From the NCBI GenBank assembly GCA_003402315.1, contig QFXI01000023.1, forward strand, positions 96,912 to 160,911: a stretch of DNA of 64,000 bases. The letters are read 5' to 3'. Below, piece after piece: positions 9,241 to 18,993 of the stretch; within the stretch, counting starts at the first letter, position 1, and each line of letters starts with the position of its first letter. The position numbers were made by a program, and so were the translations under genes. The notes below the pieces were generated by a model that did not search any database, was not told where the DNA came from, and saw nothing but the letters and a program-made list of their open reading frames with translations. This DNA comes from Candidatus Nitrotoga sp. LAW (lineage in GTDB: Bacteria; Pseudomonadota; Gammaproteobacteria; Burkholderiales; Gallionellaceae).

Positions 9241-10572
9241 ATGCCAAACGACGACAAACTCACACCCAGTACCGACCAGCCTATGCCTGTTACCGGCAAG
9301 ACGTCCAAAAAAGACATTCCCATGATTCCGATGGAAGACTGGGATCTTGATGACAACCCTCCCTTGGTTCCCGCTTACCCGGATGTTCCCAAGGCTCTCA
9401 ATGAGAACCCCAATCCGATCGCTGACCCCAGAAATTATCCTAAGAAAAAACCAGTCAAGCGTGAATCCAGCCCTTCCGGGTGGACAGATATGTCACATAT
9501 TCTGCCTCCAGAAATACACCCCTTGTATAGGAAAGGATGGCTCGGCGCGCTTGAGCTGAATAACCGCGTTGTTATGGCGCCCATGACCCGCAGCCGGGCT
9601 GGGCTAGGCAACGTGCCGAATGCGATGAATGCACTGTACTACTCTCAACGCAGCTGTGCTGGCCTGATGATTTCTGAACCCACCCAAGTTTCTGCCCAAG
9701 GAATTGGTTATCCGGGCACACCGGGCATAACCACCCGCGAACAAATAGACGGCTGGAAAATGGTGACTGCCCACGTTCGCAGAACGGGGGGCAAGCTTTT
9801 CATGAACCTATCACACGTTGGCCGAATCTCGCATCCATCGTTGCAGCCATTCCAAAGTTTGCCAGTCGCACCTTCTGCTATCCAACCGGCAGGGGAGGTT
9901 TTCACCCCTAAGGGGATGGTGCCGTACGTTACGCCCCGCGCACTTGAAATTGCTGAAATGGCGGGCATCGTCGAGCAATACAGGCAAGCTACGCTTAATG
10001 CCGAAGAAGCGTGGCTGGACGGCATAGAAATCGATGCCGCGAATGGATATTTGCTCGACCAGTTTTTGCGCGATAGCACAAATCAACGGACGGACGAGTA
10101 TGGTGGCTCAATTGAGAACCGCTGCCGCTTGCTGTTTGAAGTAATTCAAGCGGTATGTACTGTGTATCCATCGAAAAAAGTTGGGGTTCGTCTGTCCCCA
10201 GTCAATCCGTTAAACGACATTAGCGACTCGACACCGCAAGAAACCTTTGAATATATTGCCGAACAGTTGAACCGTTTCAACTTGGCTTATATACATATCG
10301 TTGAGGAACACCCTTCAACATTTGATTTCAAACGCTTACGGAGCTTGTTCAGGGGCCAATATATAGCCAATGGTGGTTACGATGCGGAACGTGCCGAGAA
10401 AGCAATTGTTGAAAAAACCGCTGATTTCGTATCATTTGGCGCTCTCTTTATTGCCAACCCGGATTTACTGCTACGATTGCGGGAACGCAGAGACTACAAC
10501 ACACCGGACATGGCAACGTTCTACGGCGGCGAAGCCGCTGGCTACATTGATTATCCATCACTGCCATTTTAG
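9241..10572 (+). CDS. Old Yellow Enzyme-family FMN oxidoreductase with N-terminal extension and altered active site
   Basis: A 443-residue protein whose residues about 88-443 form the OYE/NemA barrel: NNRVVMAPMTRSRA near the N-terminus, the NGYLLDQFLRDSTNQRTDEYGG block, KVGVRLSP, FGALFIANPDLLLRL and FYGGEAAGYIDYP at the end. OYE proteins use FMN and NAD(P)H to reduce activated alkenes or nitro compounds. Two features are odd. The first 85 or so residues are proline-rich, charged and not part of the fold. The usual substrate-binding His of the HxxN/HxxH pair is Asp265 (IDAAN, GAT codon at 10033), and the usual Trp of LWHxGR is Ser191. FMN binding looks intact, but classical enoate reduction may be impaired. 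Confidence 0.88.
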   Translation: MPNDDKLTPSTDQPMPVTGKTSKKDIPMIPMEDWDLDDNPPLVPAYPDVPKALNENPNPIADPRNYPKKKPVKRESSPSGWTDMSHILPPEIHPLYRKGWLGALELNNRVVMAPMTRSRAGLGNVPNAMNALYYSQRSCAGLMISEPTQVSAQGIGYPGTPGITTREQIDGWKMVTAHVRRTGGKLFMNLSHVGRISHPSLQPFQSLPVAPSAIQPAGEVFTPKGMVPYVTPRALEIAEMAGIVEQYRQATLNAEEAWLDGIEIDAANGYLLDQFLRDSTNQRTDEYGGSIENRCRLLFEVIQAVCTVYPSKKVGVRLSPVNPLNDISDSTPQETFEYIAEQLNRFNLAYIHIVEEHPSTFDFKRLRSLFRGQYIANGGYDAERAEKAIVEKTADFVSFGALFIANPDLLLRLRERRDYNTPDMATFYGGEAAGYIDYPSLPF

Positions 10573-10616
10573 TGCCACAGAAATAAAGAACGCTCAGGTT
10601 CGTAATCAATTAAACA

Positions 10617-10651
10617 AACAAAAGCTGATCTAAATTAGATCAGCTTTTGTT
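10617..10651. terminator. Bidirectional rho-independent terminator
   Basis: A perfect 17-bp inverted repeat (AACAAAAGCTGATCTAA and its complement) with a single-base centre, flanked by A- and T-rich ends. It sits between the convergent OYE-like gene and metK and can terminate transcription from both sides. Confidence 0.85.
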
Positions 10652-10714
10652 TTCCAGCCACATAAATGACTTTTGTTTCTAACGAACCATACAAGTTATA
10701 TCTTTTGCAAAAAT

Positions 10715-11878
10715 TTATAACCCAGCATCCGCACGTAAGGCGGCGACCTTGTCTGTTGATTCCCAAGTAAACCCTGGTTCTTCACGGCCAAAATGGCCGT
10801 AGGCAGCAGTATTAGTATAAATTGGACGCAATAGATCGAGCATTTGCACAATGCCTTTAGGCCGCAGGTCAAAATGTTTTTTAACCAATTCCGCAATTTT
10901 CTCGTCAGAAATTTTACCAGTGCCATAACTGGTAACCCAAACACTGGTAGGTAGCGCCACACCAATCGCATAGGAAATCTGGATCAGGCACTTACTGGCC
11001 AAACCAGCAGCGACGATGTTCTTGGCAATATAACGGCCAGCATAAGCCGCAGAACGATCCACTTTGGACGGATCCTTCCCGGAAAATGCACCGCCACCGT
11101 GTGGAGCTGCGCCACCGTATGTATCCACAATAATTTTGCGTCCTGTCAAGCCGCAATCGCCTTGCGGGCCACCGATAACAAAACGGCCAGTGGGATTTAC
11201 CAGATACTTGATGTCACCTTTGATTAATTCCTGTGGTAGCACAGGCTTGATAATATCTTCAATTACAGCTTCACGAATGGTCTCTAATGACATCTCGGGA
11301 GAGTGCTGGGTCGATAACAATACCGTATCGATAGAGCATGGCTTACCATCCATATAACGGATGGTAACTTGCGCTTTAGCATCTGGGCGCAGCCAATTCA
11401 AGCGGCCATCACGGCGCAGTTGCGACTGGCGTTCGACCACACGGTGCGCAAGATAAATCGGAAGTGGCATCAACGTGGGGGTTTCATCGCAAGCATACCC
11501 AAACATCAGGCCTTGATCGCCTGCTCCCTGATCCATGTACTCGTGGGATGCACGATCAACACCTTGAGCAATGTCCGGACTTTGCTTGTCATACGCAACA
11601 AGCACAGCGCAACCTTTGTAATCTATGCCATATTCGGTATTATCATAGCCGATTCGCTTGATGCAATCGCGCGCCACGTTGATATAGTCCACATTAGCGC
11701 TAGTGGATATTTCACCGGCAAGCACAACAAGGCCAGTGTTAACCAATGTTTCAGCCGCTACTCGAGCATAGGGGTCTTGCGCTAGAATAGCATCCAGAAT
11801 GGAATCGGAAATTTGATCCGCAACCTTGTCGGGATGACCTTCAGATACTGATTCGGATGTAAACAGAAATTCACTCAT
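10715..11878 (-). CDS. metK: S-adenosylmethionine synthetase
   Basis: MetK makes S-adenosylmethionine from methionine and ATP in the cytoplasm. The 387-residue protein carries the family signatures [12 protein letters not shown] and GGGAFSGKD and starts [23 protein letters not shown] choose the ATG at 11878 (MSEFLFTS), the conserved start, rather than the GTG/ATG-like extension four codons upstream. It is divergent from the lpxL-type gene with a 69-bp gap that must hold both promoters; I see no SAM riboswitch there. Confidence 0.96.
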   Translation of the reverse strand: MSEFLFTSESVSEGHPDKVADQISDSILDAILAQDPYARVAAETLVNTGLVVLAGEISTSANVDYINVARDCIKRIGYDNTEYGIDYKGCAVLVAYDKQSPDIAQGVDRASHEYMDQGAGDQGLMFGYACDETPTLMPLPIYLAHRVVERQSQLRRDGRLNWLRPDAKAQVTIRYMDGKPCSIDTVLLSTQHSPEMSLETIREAVIEDIIKPVLPQELIKGDIKYLVNPTGRFVIGGPQGDCGLTGRKIIVDTYGGAAPHGGGAFSGKDPSKVDRSAAYAGRYIAKNIVAAGLASKCLIQISYAIGVALPTSVWVTSYGTGKISDEKIAELVKKHFDLRPKGIVQMLDLLRPIYTNTAAYGHFGREEPGFTWESTDKVAALRADAGL

Positions 11879-11947
11879 GGCGCCCCGCAATATAGGTTAG
11901 TTGAGAACATAGTTCATTATAGCAATAACTCGGTTGTAATTACCCTC

Positions 11948-12832
11948 ATGATATCCTCCCTTGTAGCTTGGTTATTCAATTTGATAGCGCACTTGCCGCT
12001 GAGTGTGTTACATCGTCTAGGCGCCGTGCTGGGCAAATTAACTTATAGCCTATCCGATAAGTATGCCTCACGATTACGCGAAAATCTTAGTACTGCATGG
12101 AAAGGCCGTTCCGAGGCAGATTTTCGCAAAATTTTAAACGCCAACATAGCCGAAACAGGCAAGGGAGTGGCTGAATTACTGTGGATTTGGTGCCGGCCTT
12201 TAGCAGAGGTGACCGCTAGCATCAAAACATGCTACGGCTGGGAGCATATTGAGGCAGCACGCGCACGTGGCAAAGGGGTAATTTTTTTAACGCCACACTT
12301 GGGCTGTTTCGATGTGTCAGCCCTATATGTCGCTGAACATATGCCACTCACCGTGCTCTATCGCCCACCCAAGCTAATCTGGCTAGAACAGGTGATGCGT
12401 AGCGGTCGCGAGCGGGCCCAATTGCGGCTAGCGCGTACCGATGTGGGTGGCGTGCGCCAATTGTATAAAGCACTCAAACGGGCCGAAGCAATCGGACTTT
12501 TACCAGATCAAGTGCCCGGCAATGGGGAGGGCGAGTGGGCAGACTTCTTCGGGCGGCCAGCCTACACCATGACGCTGATTGGGCGCTTGGTGCAATCCAG
12601 CGGCGCATCGGTAGTCATGACATCCGTCGAGCGATTGGCACATGGATCAGGATATATCCTGCGCTTCACACCGCTGGAATTCGTTGTTGATTTACCCATA
12701 AGCAAGCAGATCAATGCAGCCCTGGAAAAATTGGTGCTCATAAATCCTGCACAATATTTGTGGAGTTATAATCGTTACAAGACGCCAGCAGGCGTTAAGC
12801 CCGCCATGAAGCAAGAAATAAATCCGATATGA
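11948..12832 (+). CDS. Lipid A biosynthesis acyltransferase (LpxL/HtrB family), copy 1
   Basis: A 294-residue late acyltransferase that adds a secondary acyl chain to Kdo-lipid A (or its precursor) at the inner membrane. The catalytic HX4D motif is TPHLGCFDVSA (His about residue 117) and the conserved LPDQVPGNGEGEWADFFGRPA segment lies near residues 197-217. A single hydrophobic stretch anchors the N-terminus. It overlaps the next lpxL-type gene by 4 bp (ATGA), so two acyltransferases with different chain or position preference are produced together; which is LpxL and which LpxM-like cannot be decided here. Confidence 0.92.
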   Translation: MISSLVAWLFNLIAHLPLSVLHRLGAVLGKLTYSLSDKYASRLRENLSTAWKGRSEADFRKILNANIAETGKGVAELLWIWCRPLAEVTASIKTCYGWEHIEAARARGKGVIFLTPHLGCFDVSALYVAEHMPLTVLYRPPKLIWLEQVMRSGRERAQLRLARTDVGGVRQLYKALKRAEAIGLLPDQVPGNGEGEWADFFGRPAYTMTLIGRLVQSSGASVVMTSVERLAHGSGYILRFTPLEFVVDLPISKQINAALEKLVLINPAQYLWSYNRYKTPAGVKPAMKQEINPI

Positions 12833-13701
12833 TGGTGCGTTTTGGCATTTTTTTGCTGTGGCTACTGCACTTCCTTCCATACCGATTGCAAGCGTGGACT
12901 GGTAATATCCTGGGAACGCTGCTTTATCTGCTTACAGCCAGGCGGCGGCGCGTGGCAAACATCAATTTGCGCTTATGTTTCCCCGAACTGAACGAAGCAC
13001 AACGGACACGGCTAGTGCGGCAGCATTTTATCGCCTTCGGCCGCAGCATTGTGGAACGGGGTATTTTATGGTGGGGCAGCCGCGAGCGCATCCAGAAGCT
13101 AATACGGGTAGAAGGAGCAGAGCATTTTCAAAATGCGCTTGGCAATCCACTGATTTTACTTACGGCGCATTTTGTTGCTTTAGATGTCAGTGGATCCTGG
13201 ATTACCCAGCATGCCGACGGGGTTAGCGTTTACTCCAAACAAAAGAATGCTTACCTGCAAAATTTGGTGTTAGAGAAACGCGCGCGTTTCGGCAAGCAAC
13301 TGTTATTTGCACGACAAGCGGGGATGCGTCCGGTAGTAAAATCATTGCGCGAATGTCGGCCATTTTATTATTTTACGGATCAAGATTGGACTACCAAGGA
13401 TGGTGTGTTCGTTCCTTTCTTTGGCATACCAGCAGCTACGTTGGCGACTTTACCTCGCCTGGTAAGAATGGCTAACGCGAAGGTGGTACCGTGTATCGCA
13501 CGTGTATTGCCGGATTATAAGGGGTATGAAGTACGTTTCTACCCCGCGTGGGAAAACTATCCTACCGATGATTTAATAGCCGACACCCGCCGCATCAACG
13601 AATTCATCGAACAGCGTGTGCTGGAAATGCCAGAACAATATTTCTGGCTGCACAAGCGATTTAAAACCCGGCCCGAGGGCGAAGAAAGCTTTTATAAATG
13701 A
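12829..13701 (+). CDS. Lipid A biosynthesis acyltransferase (LpxL/HtrB family), copy 2
   Basis: A 290-residue paralogue of the preceding gene with its own HX4D motif ([11 protein letters not shown], His about residue 113) and the [21 protein letters not shown] segment. Two start codons are possible (12829 and 12832); the first overlaps the upstream stop. It overlaps ubiD by 4 bp at the other end. The sequences have diverged strongly from copy 1, so this is an old duplication rather than a recent tandem copy. Confidence 0.92.
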   Translation: MMVRFGIFLLWLLHFLPYRLQAWTGNILGTLLYLLTARRRRVANINLRLCFPELNEAQRTRLVRQHFIAFGRSIVERGILWWGSRERIQKLIRVEGAEHFQNALGNPLILLTAHFVALDVSGSWITQHADGVSVYSKQKNAYLQNLVLEKRARFGKQLLFARQAGMRPVVKSLRECRPFYYFTDQDWTTKDGVFVPFFGIPAATLATLPRLVRMANAKVVPCIARVLPDYKGYEVRFYPAWENYPTDDLIADTRRINEFIEQRVLEMPEQYFWLHKRFKTRPEGEESFYK

Positions 13702-15161
13702 AATATCGTGACCTGCGCGATTTTATCTCGCAATTAGAAAAGCTAGGGGATCTCAAGCGCGTGATTACACCAATTTCTCCGCATTTGGAGATGACGGAAA
13801 TCTGCGACCGCGTATTACGCGCTCAAGGCCCCGCTGTATTGTTTGAGCATCCTGCGGGGCACAACATGCCAGTTCTGGCGAATTTATTTGGCACGCCGCA
13901 CCGCGTAGCATTGGGCATGGGCGAGGAAAGCGTAACGGCATTACGCGAAGTGGGCAAATTACTGGCTTACCTGAAAGAACCTGAGCCACCCAAAGGCTTA
14001 AGGGATGCATGGGACAAATGGCCGGTATTGAAGCAGGTATTGAATATGGCGCCCAAGGTAGTTTCGAGCGCTGCCTGTCAGGAAGTAGTATGGGAAGGCA
14101 GCGAAGTAGACTTGGGCAGGCTACCCATACAAACCTGCTGGCCAGGAGATGTAGCGCCACTGATTAGCTGGGGGCTGGTGGTTACCCGCGGCCCCAACAA
14201 ACCGCGCCAGAATCTTGGCATTTACCGCCAGCAGGTGATCGCGCCCAACAAAGTCATTATGCGCTGGCTGGCGCATCGTGGAGGAGCGCTGGATTTTCAG
14301 GAGTGGTGCAAAACGTATCCGGGCCAGCCCTTTCCACTGGCAGTAGTGATCGGTGCCGACCCGGCTACTATTTTGGGCGCGGTCACCCCGGTGCCAGACA
14401 GCTTGTCTGAATACCAATTTGCTGGCTTGTTGCGTGGATCAAAAACAGAGCTGATTAAATGTGTCGGTAACAATTTACAAGTGCCTGCCAGCGCCGAAAT
14501 CGTACTGGAAGGAACAATTCACCCCAATGATATCGCGTTGGAAGGCCCATTTGGCGACCATACAGGTTATTACAATGAGCAGGAAAAATTTCCGGTATTT
14601 ACCATTGAGCGCATTACCATGCGCCGCAATCCCATTTATCACTCCACCTATACCGGCAAACCGCCAGATGAGCCGGCCATTTTGGGCGTGGCATTAAACG
14701 AAGTGTTCGTGCCACTTCTACAGAAGCAGTTTCCCGAGATTTCGGATTTCTACTTGCCGCCGGAAGGCTGTTCTTATCGTTTGGCAATTGTATCCATGAA
14801 GAAGCAATATCCGGGACATGCCAAGCGCGTGATGTTCGGCATCTGGTCCTATCTGCGCCAGTTCATGTACACCAAGTTCATCATCGTGGTGGATGACGAC
14901 ATCGATATCCGTAAATGGCAGGAAGTCATCTGGGCGATCACTACACGCGTCGATCCCACGCGCGACACACTGCTGGTAGACAACACGCCCATTGATTATC
15001 TGGACTTCGCTAGCCCGGTATCCGGCCTTGGCAGCAAGATGGGACTGGATGCGACCAACAAATGGCCGGGTGAAACGCAACGCGAGTGGGGGACGCCAAT
15101 TGCGATGGACGAAGTGACCAAACGCCGTATAGATGCAATGTGGGGGGAGCTTGGATTGTAG
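13698..15161 (+). CDS. ubiD: 4-hydroxy-3-polyprenylbenzoate decarboxylase
   Basis: UbiD removes the carboxylate of 4-hydroxy-3-polyprenylbenzoate in ubiquinone synthesis, using the prenylated FMN made by UbiX. The 487-residue protein has the normal length and family landmarks: [21 protein letters not shown] at the N-terminus, [25 protein letters not shown] near residue 280 and the C-terminal DATNKWPGE. It is translationally coupled to the second acyltransferase gene (ATGA overlap) and convergent with the MDR reductase after only 9 bp. No ubiX is present in the window. Confidence 0.96.
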   Translation: MKYRDLRDFISQLEKLGDLKRVITPISPHLEMTEICDRVLRAQGPAVLFEHPAGHNMPVLANLFGTPHRVALGMGEESVTALREVGKLLAYLKEPEPPKGLRDAWDKWPVLKQVLNMAPKVVSSAACQEVVWEGSEVDLGRLPIQTCWPGDVAPLISWGLVVTRGPNKPRQNLGIYRQQVIAPNKVIMRWLAHRGGALDFQEWCKTYPGQPFPLAVVIGADPATILGAVTPVPDSLSEYQFAGLLRGSKTELIKCVGNNLQVPASAEIVLEGTIHPNDIALEGPFGDHTGYYNEQEKFPVFTIERITMRRNPIYHSTYTGKPPDEPAILGVALNEVFVPLLQKQFPEISDFYLPPEGCSYRLAIVSMKKQYPGHAKRVMFGIWSYLRQFMYTKFIIVVDDDIDIRKWQEVIWAITTRVDPTRDTLLVDNTPIDYLDFASPVSGLGSKMGLDATNKWPGETQREWGTPIAMDEVTKRRIDAMWGELGL

Positions 15162-15170
15162 TTATCCGTG

Positions 15171-16172
15171 TTAATCCATCACCAGCACGACCTTGCCAGT
15201 GATGCCGCCTTGTTCAATGAGACGGTGTGCTTGGGCAGCATCTTTCAATGGCAGCATCCTATTCACCAGCACGCCGAGCTTGCCTGCTTCAATTAGCCGC
15301 GCGCCCTGCTCCAATATTTTGCGCTGGCGTATACGCTCGTCATGCAAATGCATAATTTGCGGCGTGAGCATCAGTTCGTAGCACAGCGACAGATTGCGCA
15401 ATCGCGCCAGCTGGGTGTCAGCCAGTGACAGTGGCGTGGACAGCAAGCTGACCACTTTTCCGCCGATGCGCGCTGCATTCAACGAGCGCAGAAAGACTTC
15501 GCCACCTACTGTGTCAAATACCACGTCCACGCCCCTATCAGCGGTCCAGACAAGGGCTTCCCGCACAAAGTCCTGCCCACGATAGTTAATGATTTTTTCT
15601 GCACCGAGACCCTGCACCAGCCCAGCTTTCTTGTCATCGCTTACCGTTACTGCAACATGCGCGCCCAGATGGTGGGCTAGTTGCACGGCGATATGGCCGA
15701 CACCCCCCGCCGCCGCATGGATGAGGATAGTTTGTTTGGCTTGTAGATTAACGCGTTCGATTAGCGCCTCCCACACGGTGATCAGTACCAGTGGCAACGC
15801 GGCGCTTTCATGCAGGCTGAGGTTGGCTGGCTTTAAAGCGCAGTAGTCTTCATGTACGTTGGTATATTCGGCATAACAGCCGGGCTCGTCGCCGATACCA
15901 CCGTTGCAAAAATAAACCGCATCACCAACTGTAAAACGTGTCACGGCCGTGCCGATGGCATCTACGATACCTGCGCCATCGCAACCAAGAATCGCGGGAA
16001 GTTTATCGGGATAATAAGCTGGCTTGGTGCGCAGTTTGGTGTCCAGCGGATTGATGCCTGCGGCGGCCAGCTTGACCCGCACATGGTGTGCTGAAGGAAG
16101 TTCTGGTAGGGGAATTTCACGCGATTGCAGCACATCGGGGCTGCCCGCTGCCGTCATTAAAATTGCTTTCAT
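15171..16172 (-). CDS. Zinc-independent MDR-family NADPH:quinone reductase-like protein
   Basis: A 333-residue medium-chain dehydrogenase/reductase. The GroES-like N-terminal domain includes GINPLDTKLR and LGCDGAGIVDAIG; the Rossmann domain has ILIHAAAGGVGHIAVQLAHHLGA (about residues 148-170). Structural-zinc cysteines are missing, so it belongs to the quinone oxidoreductase/enoyl reductase-like group. The substrate is unknown. It is convergent with ubiD and divergent from aroC. Confidence 0.88.
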   Translation of the reverse strand: MKAILMTAAGSPDVLQSREIPLPELPSAHHVRVKLAAAGINPLDTKLRTKPAYYPDKLPAILGCDGAGIVDAIGTAVTRFTVGDAVYFCNGGIGDEPGCYAEYTNVHEDYCALKPANLSLHESAALPLVLITVWEALIERVNLQAKQTILIHAAAGGVGHIAVQLAHHLGAHVAVTVSDDKKAGLVQGLGAEKIINYRGQDFVREALVWTADRGVDVVFDTVGGEVFLRSLNAARIGGKVVSLLSTPLSLADTQLARLRNLSLCYELMLTPQIMHLHDERIRQRKILEQGARLIEAGKLGVLVNRMLPLKDAAQAHRLIEQGGITGKVVLVMD

Positions 16173-16298
16173 TTACATAGCCAAGAATGGATAGTTAGCA
16201 GGGTAATCGGGCCAAAATCGAAAATTACCCGAAAGACTCTCAAAAAAGCTACCGCGCATCAACCACCTACTTGGAGCGACTCGAGAGCGGTGCGATAT

Positions 16299-16332
16299 GT
16301 TAAACTCGCTTCATAAATTTAGCGAGTTTAAC
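16299..16332 (+). promoter_or_regulatory. Stem-loop directly before the aroC start codon
   Basis: A perfect 12-bp inverted repeat (GTTAAACTCGCT at 16299-16310 and its complement at 16321-16332) around a 10-base AT-rich loop ends one base before the aroC ATG. No separate Shine-Dalgarno is visible between it and the start. In RNA it would fold over the initiation region; as DNA it could be an operator dyad overlapping the promoter. Function is inferred, the repeat itself is plain. Confidence 0.6.
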
Positions 16333-16333
16333 C

Positions 16334-17434
16334 ATGTCGGGAAATACATTCGGTACTTTATTCTGCGTGACATCTTTTGGCGAATCGCATGGAGCTGCAA
16401 TCGGTTGCGTGGTGGATGGTTGTCCGCCTGGGATGGCATTGAGCACAGCAGACATTCAACACGAACTGGATCGACGTAAGCCCGGCACTTCGCGCCACGT
16501 CACCCAAAGGCGCGAGACAGACACGGTAGAAATTTTATCCGGTATCTTTGAAGGCAAGACCACGGGCACACCCATTGCGTTGTTGATCCGCAATGAAGAC
16601 CAACGCAGTAAAGACTATGGCAACATCGCCGAAAGCTTTCGTCCCGGCCATGCCGATTACACTTATTGGCAGAAATACGGCATCCGCGACCATCGCGGTG
16701 GTGGACGTGCGTCGGCACGCGAGACCGCCGTGCGCGTAGCGGCGGGAGCGATTGCGAAAAAATGGCTGAACGAGCGTTATGGTGTTGTGATACGCGGCTA
16801 TTTATCGCAACTGGGTGAAATAGTGGTGCCATTCAAGAATTGGGATGACGTCAACTGCAATCCCTTTTTTGTCGCCGATGACAGTTATGTTGAGCAGCTG
16901 GAAGCGTACATGGATGCGTTGCGTAAGTCCGGCGATTCCATCGGTGCAAAGCTCACGGTCGTGGCTGAACATATGCCCGTAGGCTGGGGCGAGCCAGTGT
17001 ATGACCGGCTCGATGCCGATATTGGCTACGCCATGATGAGCATTAATGCTGTAAAGGGAGTAGAGATTGGCGCTGGCTTCGCCTCAGTAACGCAAAGAGG
17101 CAGTGAGCATGGTGACGAAATTACTCCGCAAGGTTTTTTATCCAACCACGCGGGCGGCATATTGGGCGGCATTTCCACTGGACAAGATATTGTGGCGCAT
17201 GTCGCCATAAAGCCCACTTCCAGCATCCGTCTACCGCGCCGCTCCATCAATAAAGCGGGTGAACCAACGCTCGTGGAAACCCATGGTCGCCACGACCCGT
17301 GCGTAGGCATTCGCGCTACACCCATCGCCGAGGCCATGCTGGCCTTGGTACTAATCGACCATGCTCTGCGCCATCGGGCTCAAAACGCAGACGTGGTATG
17401 CGCCACGCCGAAAGTTCCGGGCAAGATCGACTAG
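16334..17434 (+). CDS. aroC: Chorismate synthase
   Basis: AroC converts 5-enolpyruvylshikimate 3-phosphate to chorismate, the branch point for aromatic amino acids, folate and ubiquinone, using reduced FMN. The 366-residue protein has all three family signatures: [18 protein letters not shown] near the start, [11 protein letters not shown] at about residues 117-127, and the C-terminal [17 protein letters not shown]. The start ATG at 16334 gives the conserved [11 protein letters not shown]-terminus, but the upstream region holds a stem-loop instead of a clear ribosome binding site. It is convergent with the cyclase gene. Confidence 0.96.
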   Translation: MSGNTFGTLFCVTSFGESHGAAIGCVVDGCPPGMALSTADIQHELDRRKPGTSRHVTQRRETDTVEILSGIFEGKTTGTPIALLIRNEDQRSKDYGNIAESFRPGHADYTYWQKYGIRDHRGGGRASARETAVRVAAGAIAKKWLNERYGVVIRGYLSQLGEIVVPFKNWDDVNCNPFFVADDSYVEQLEAYMDALRKSGDSIGAKLTVVAEHMPVGWGEPVYDRLDADIGYAMMSINAVKGVEIGAGFASVTQRGSEHGDEITPQGFLSNHAGGILGGISTGQDIVAHVAIKPTSSIRLPRRSINKAGEPTLVETHGRHDPCVGIRATPIAEAMLALVLIDHALRHRAQNADVVCATPKVPGKID

Positions 17435-17459
17435 CATCAAAATTCCATATGTCATGCAA

Positions 17460-18740
17460 CTACTTTGCCATCTGCCCGGCCACGTTGTTGCTGACTTGAT
17501 ACGCTGCATAGCGCGGTAACGCAAAGCGTTCCAAATGCCAGCCGGATGGCATGGCGTGACGTAATTTTTGTTCGGTATCTTCACTGATCAGGATACGCTC
17601 ACTTGCAGTGCGCGCTTGGTCACATAAATGCGCAGCCAAATTGACGGGCGCACCCATGATCGTAAAGATACTGGTACCACTGTAACCCATGCGGCGTCCG
17701 TAAACCGGCCCGCTCGCAATACCTATCCGGTGATCCAGCAAATCCAGCGCGTAATTCAAGCGTTGCCATTCTTGTTTAATCTCCGAAAATTCACGCTGCA
17801 TTTCGAGCGCCGCTCGCAGTGCCTTCGGGGCGTTTTCAGCACCTGCTGTTTCAAAACTCAGCATCATGCCATCGCCCAGATATTTATCGATGCGTGCACC
17901 GTGCTGTACACCAATTGCACCCAAACGCTCCAGATATTCATCCACCAATGCGGTCGCATCGGCCACTGCCAGTTGTTGAAATAACAAATCGGAATTAGTG
18001 ATATCGGTAAACAGAATCGTGGCTTGATTGATGTGCGGATCAAGCACGACACCCAAATGCACCAAGTTAGCCGGATCAGCAATGATGTTTGAAACCGCCA
18101 ATGCTAACTTGACGCAGATCGGTTCGATTTTTTTCTCATCCTCTACCGTAAATGGCGTATTCTGATCCTCATTAAGAAACTGCACCACACCAACCAGCTC
18201 GCTGCCAAACTTCAACAAAGGCTTGGTAAGAATATTATTTGATTGGAAACCAGATTTAGTATCCAGCCGTTTCTCATGCGCCTTATTCACCATCGAAGGC
18301 GAGTAAATTGAAGTCTGGCGTGACAGGTATACTTCCCCGGCTTGACTCCCATGCAAATCAATTTGCATTTTGACCACACTCTGCGCGGCTGGACCATGCG
18401 CAATCAAAAACACCAAAGCTTGATCAGAATAGGGATTGCGAATAATGATGGAATCGGCCACTGCGCGAATCTGGCTGCGCGCATCAGCCAGCAATGTATC
18501 GAGCTGTTCCTTGTGTTGCTGCATTTCCAGCAAACCTTGATGCAATAATTCGTTAGAGCGTTTCTGCTGTTCCAACGCCGCTTCCAGCTTGACCACTTTT
18601 GTTTTTTCGACTGCCACGGTCTCTTCCAGCCGTTTTTGCTCCCGAAAGAATTTCCAGCACGCAAAAGCAATCGCAAATACCGGCGCCAGCCAAGCCGTCG
18701 AAATTTGTGTCGGAATCAGCTTTAGAAAATTATCAAACAT
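17460..18740 (-). CDS. Membrane-anchored class III adenylate/guanylate cyclase with GAF-like domain
   Basis: A 426-residue signalling protein: one N-terminal membrane helix (about residues 14-32), a coiled-coil segment rich in Glu, Lys and Gln (about 35-80), a GAF-like region (about 85-215, including GVVQFLNEDQNTPFTVEDEKKIEP) and a C-terminal class III nucleotidyl cyclase domain. Metal-binding Asp residues are in LFTDITNSD and LGDGMMLSF. The transition-state Asn is kept in APVNLAAHL, but the Arg four residues later in most active cyclases is His371. It probably makes cAMP or cGMP if active; the nucleotide cannot be decided by eye. Confidence 0.85.
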   Translation of the reverse strand: MFDNFLKLIPTQISTAWLAPVFAIAFACWKFFREQKRLEETVAVEKTKVVKLEAALEQQKRSNELLHQGLLEMQQHKEQLDTLLADARSQIRAVADSIIIRNPYSDQALVFLIAHGPAAQSVVKMQIDLHGSQAGEVYLSRQTSIYSPSMVNKAHEKRLDTKSGFQSNNILTKPLLKFGSELVGVVQFLNEDQNTPFTVEDEKKIEPICVKLALAVSNIIADPANLVHLGVVLDPHINQATILFTDITNSDLLFQQLAVADATALVDEYLERLGAIGVQHGARIDKYLGDGMMLSFETAGAENAPKALRAALEMQREFSEIKQEWQRLNYALDLLDHRIGIASGPVYGRRMGYSGTSIFTIMGAPVNLAAHLCDQARTASERILISEDTEQKLRHAMPSGWHLERFALPRYAAYQVSNNVAGQMAK

Positions 18741-18993
18741 TACTCGCCCCTCCCGATTATGATATTCGGCGGATTATGCGCCGTGACGTTTAAGATTTCC
18801 ATGCCCCGCAATCCTGCCACGTCCGGCGATATTACTTGGCCGCCTTAACCGCTTAAAAATCGAGAAATAATGGTTTCACGTGAAACAACTATTAGGGGGT
18901 TTTCTGCCTTCATAACATTTTGATGTATGATGCACCCCTCCGTTTCATCAAGCAAACTACCGTTTCTGTAACTAACCGATCAAAAACACAAAG
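18741..18993. other. Intergenic region upstream of mnmG
   Basis: A 253-bp gap between the divergent cyclase gene and the mnmG-rsmG-parA-parB run. It holds a near-perfect parS site, listed separately, and must contain the promoters of both flanking genes. I see nothing else recognisable in it. Confidence 0.6.
18872..18887. promoter_or_regulatory. parS centromere site, left copy
   Basis: The 14-bp palindrome GTTTCACGTGAAAC (18873-18886) is the ParB-binding core known across bacteria; the 16-bp consensus is matched except for the first base. It lies just upstream of the mnmG-rsmG-parA-parB run and about 17 kb left of the DnaA-box region. ParB should load here and spread, organising the origin for segregation by ParA. 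Confidence 0.93.

Noticed and set aside
11879..11947. Possible SAM riboswitch upstream of metK
   Set aside because: The gap to the divergent acyltransferase gene is only 69 bp and shows none of the known aptamer cores.
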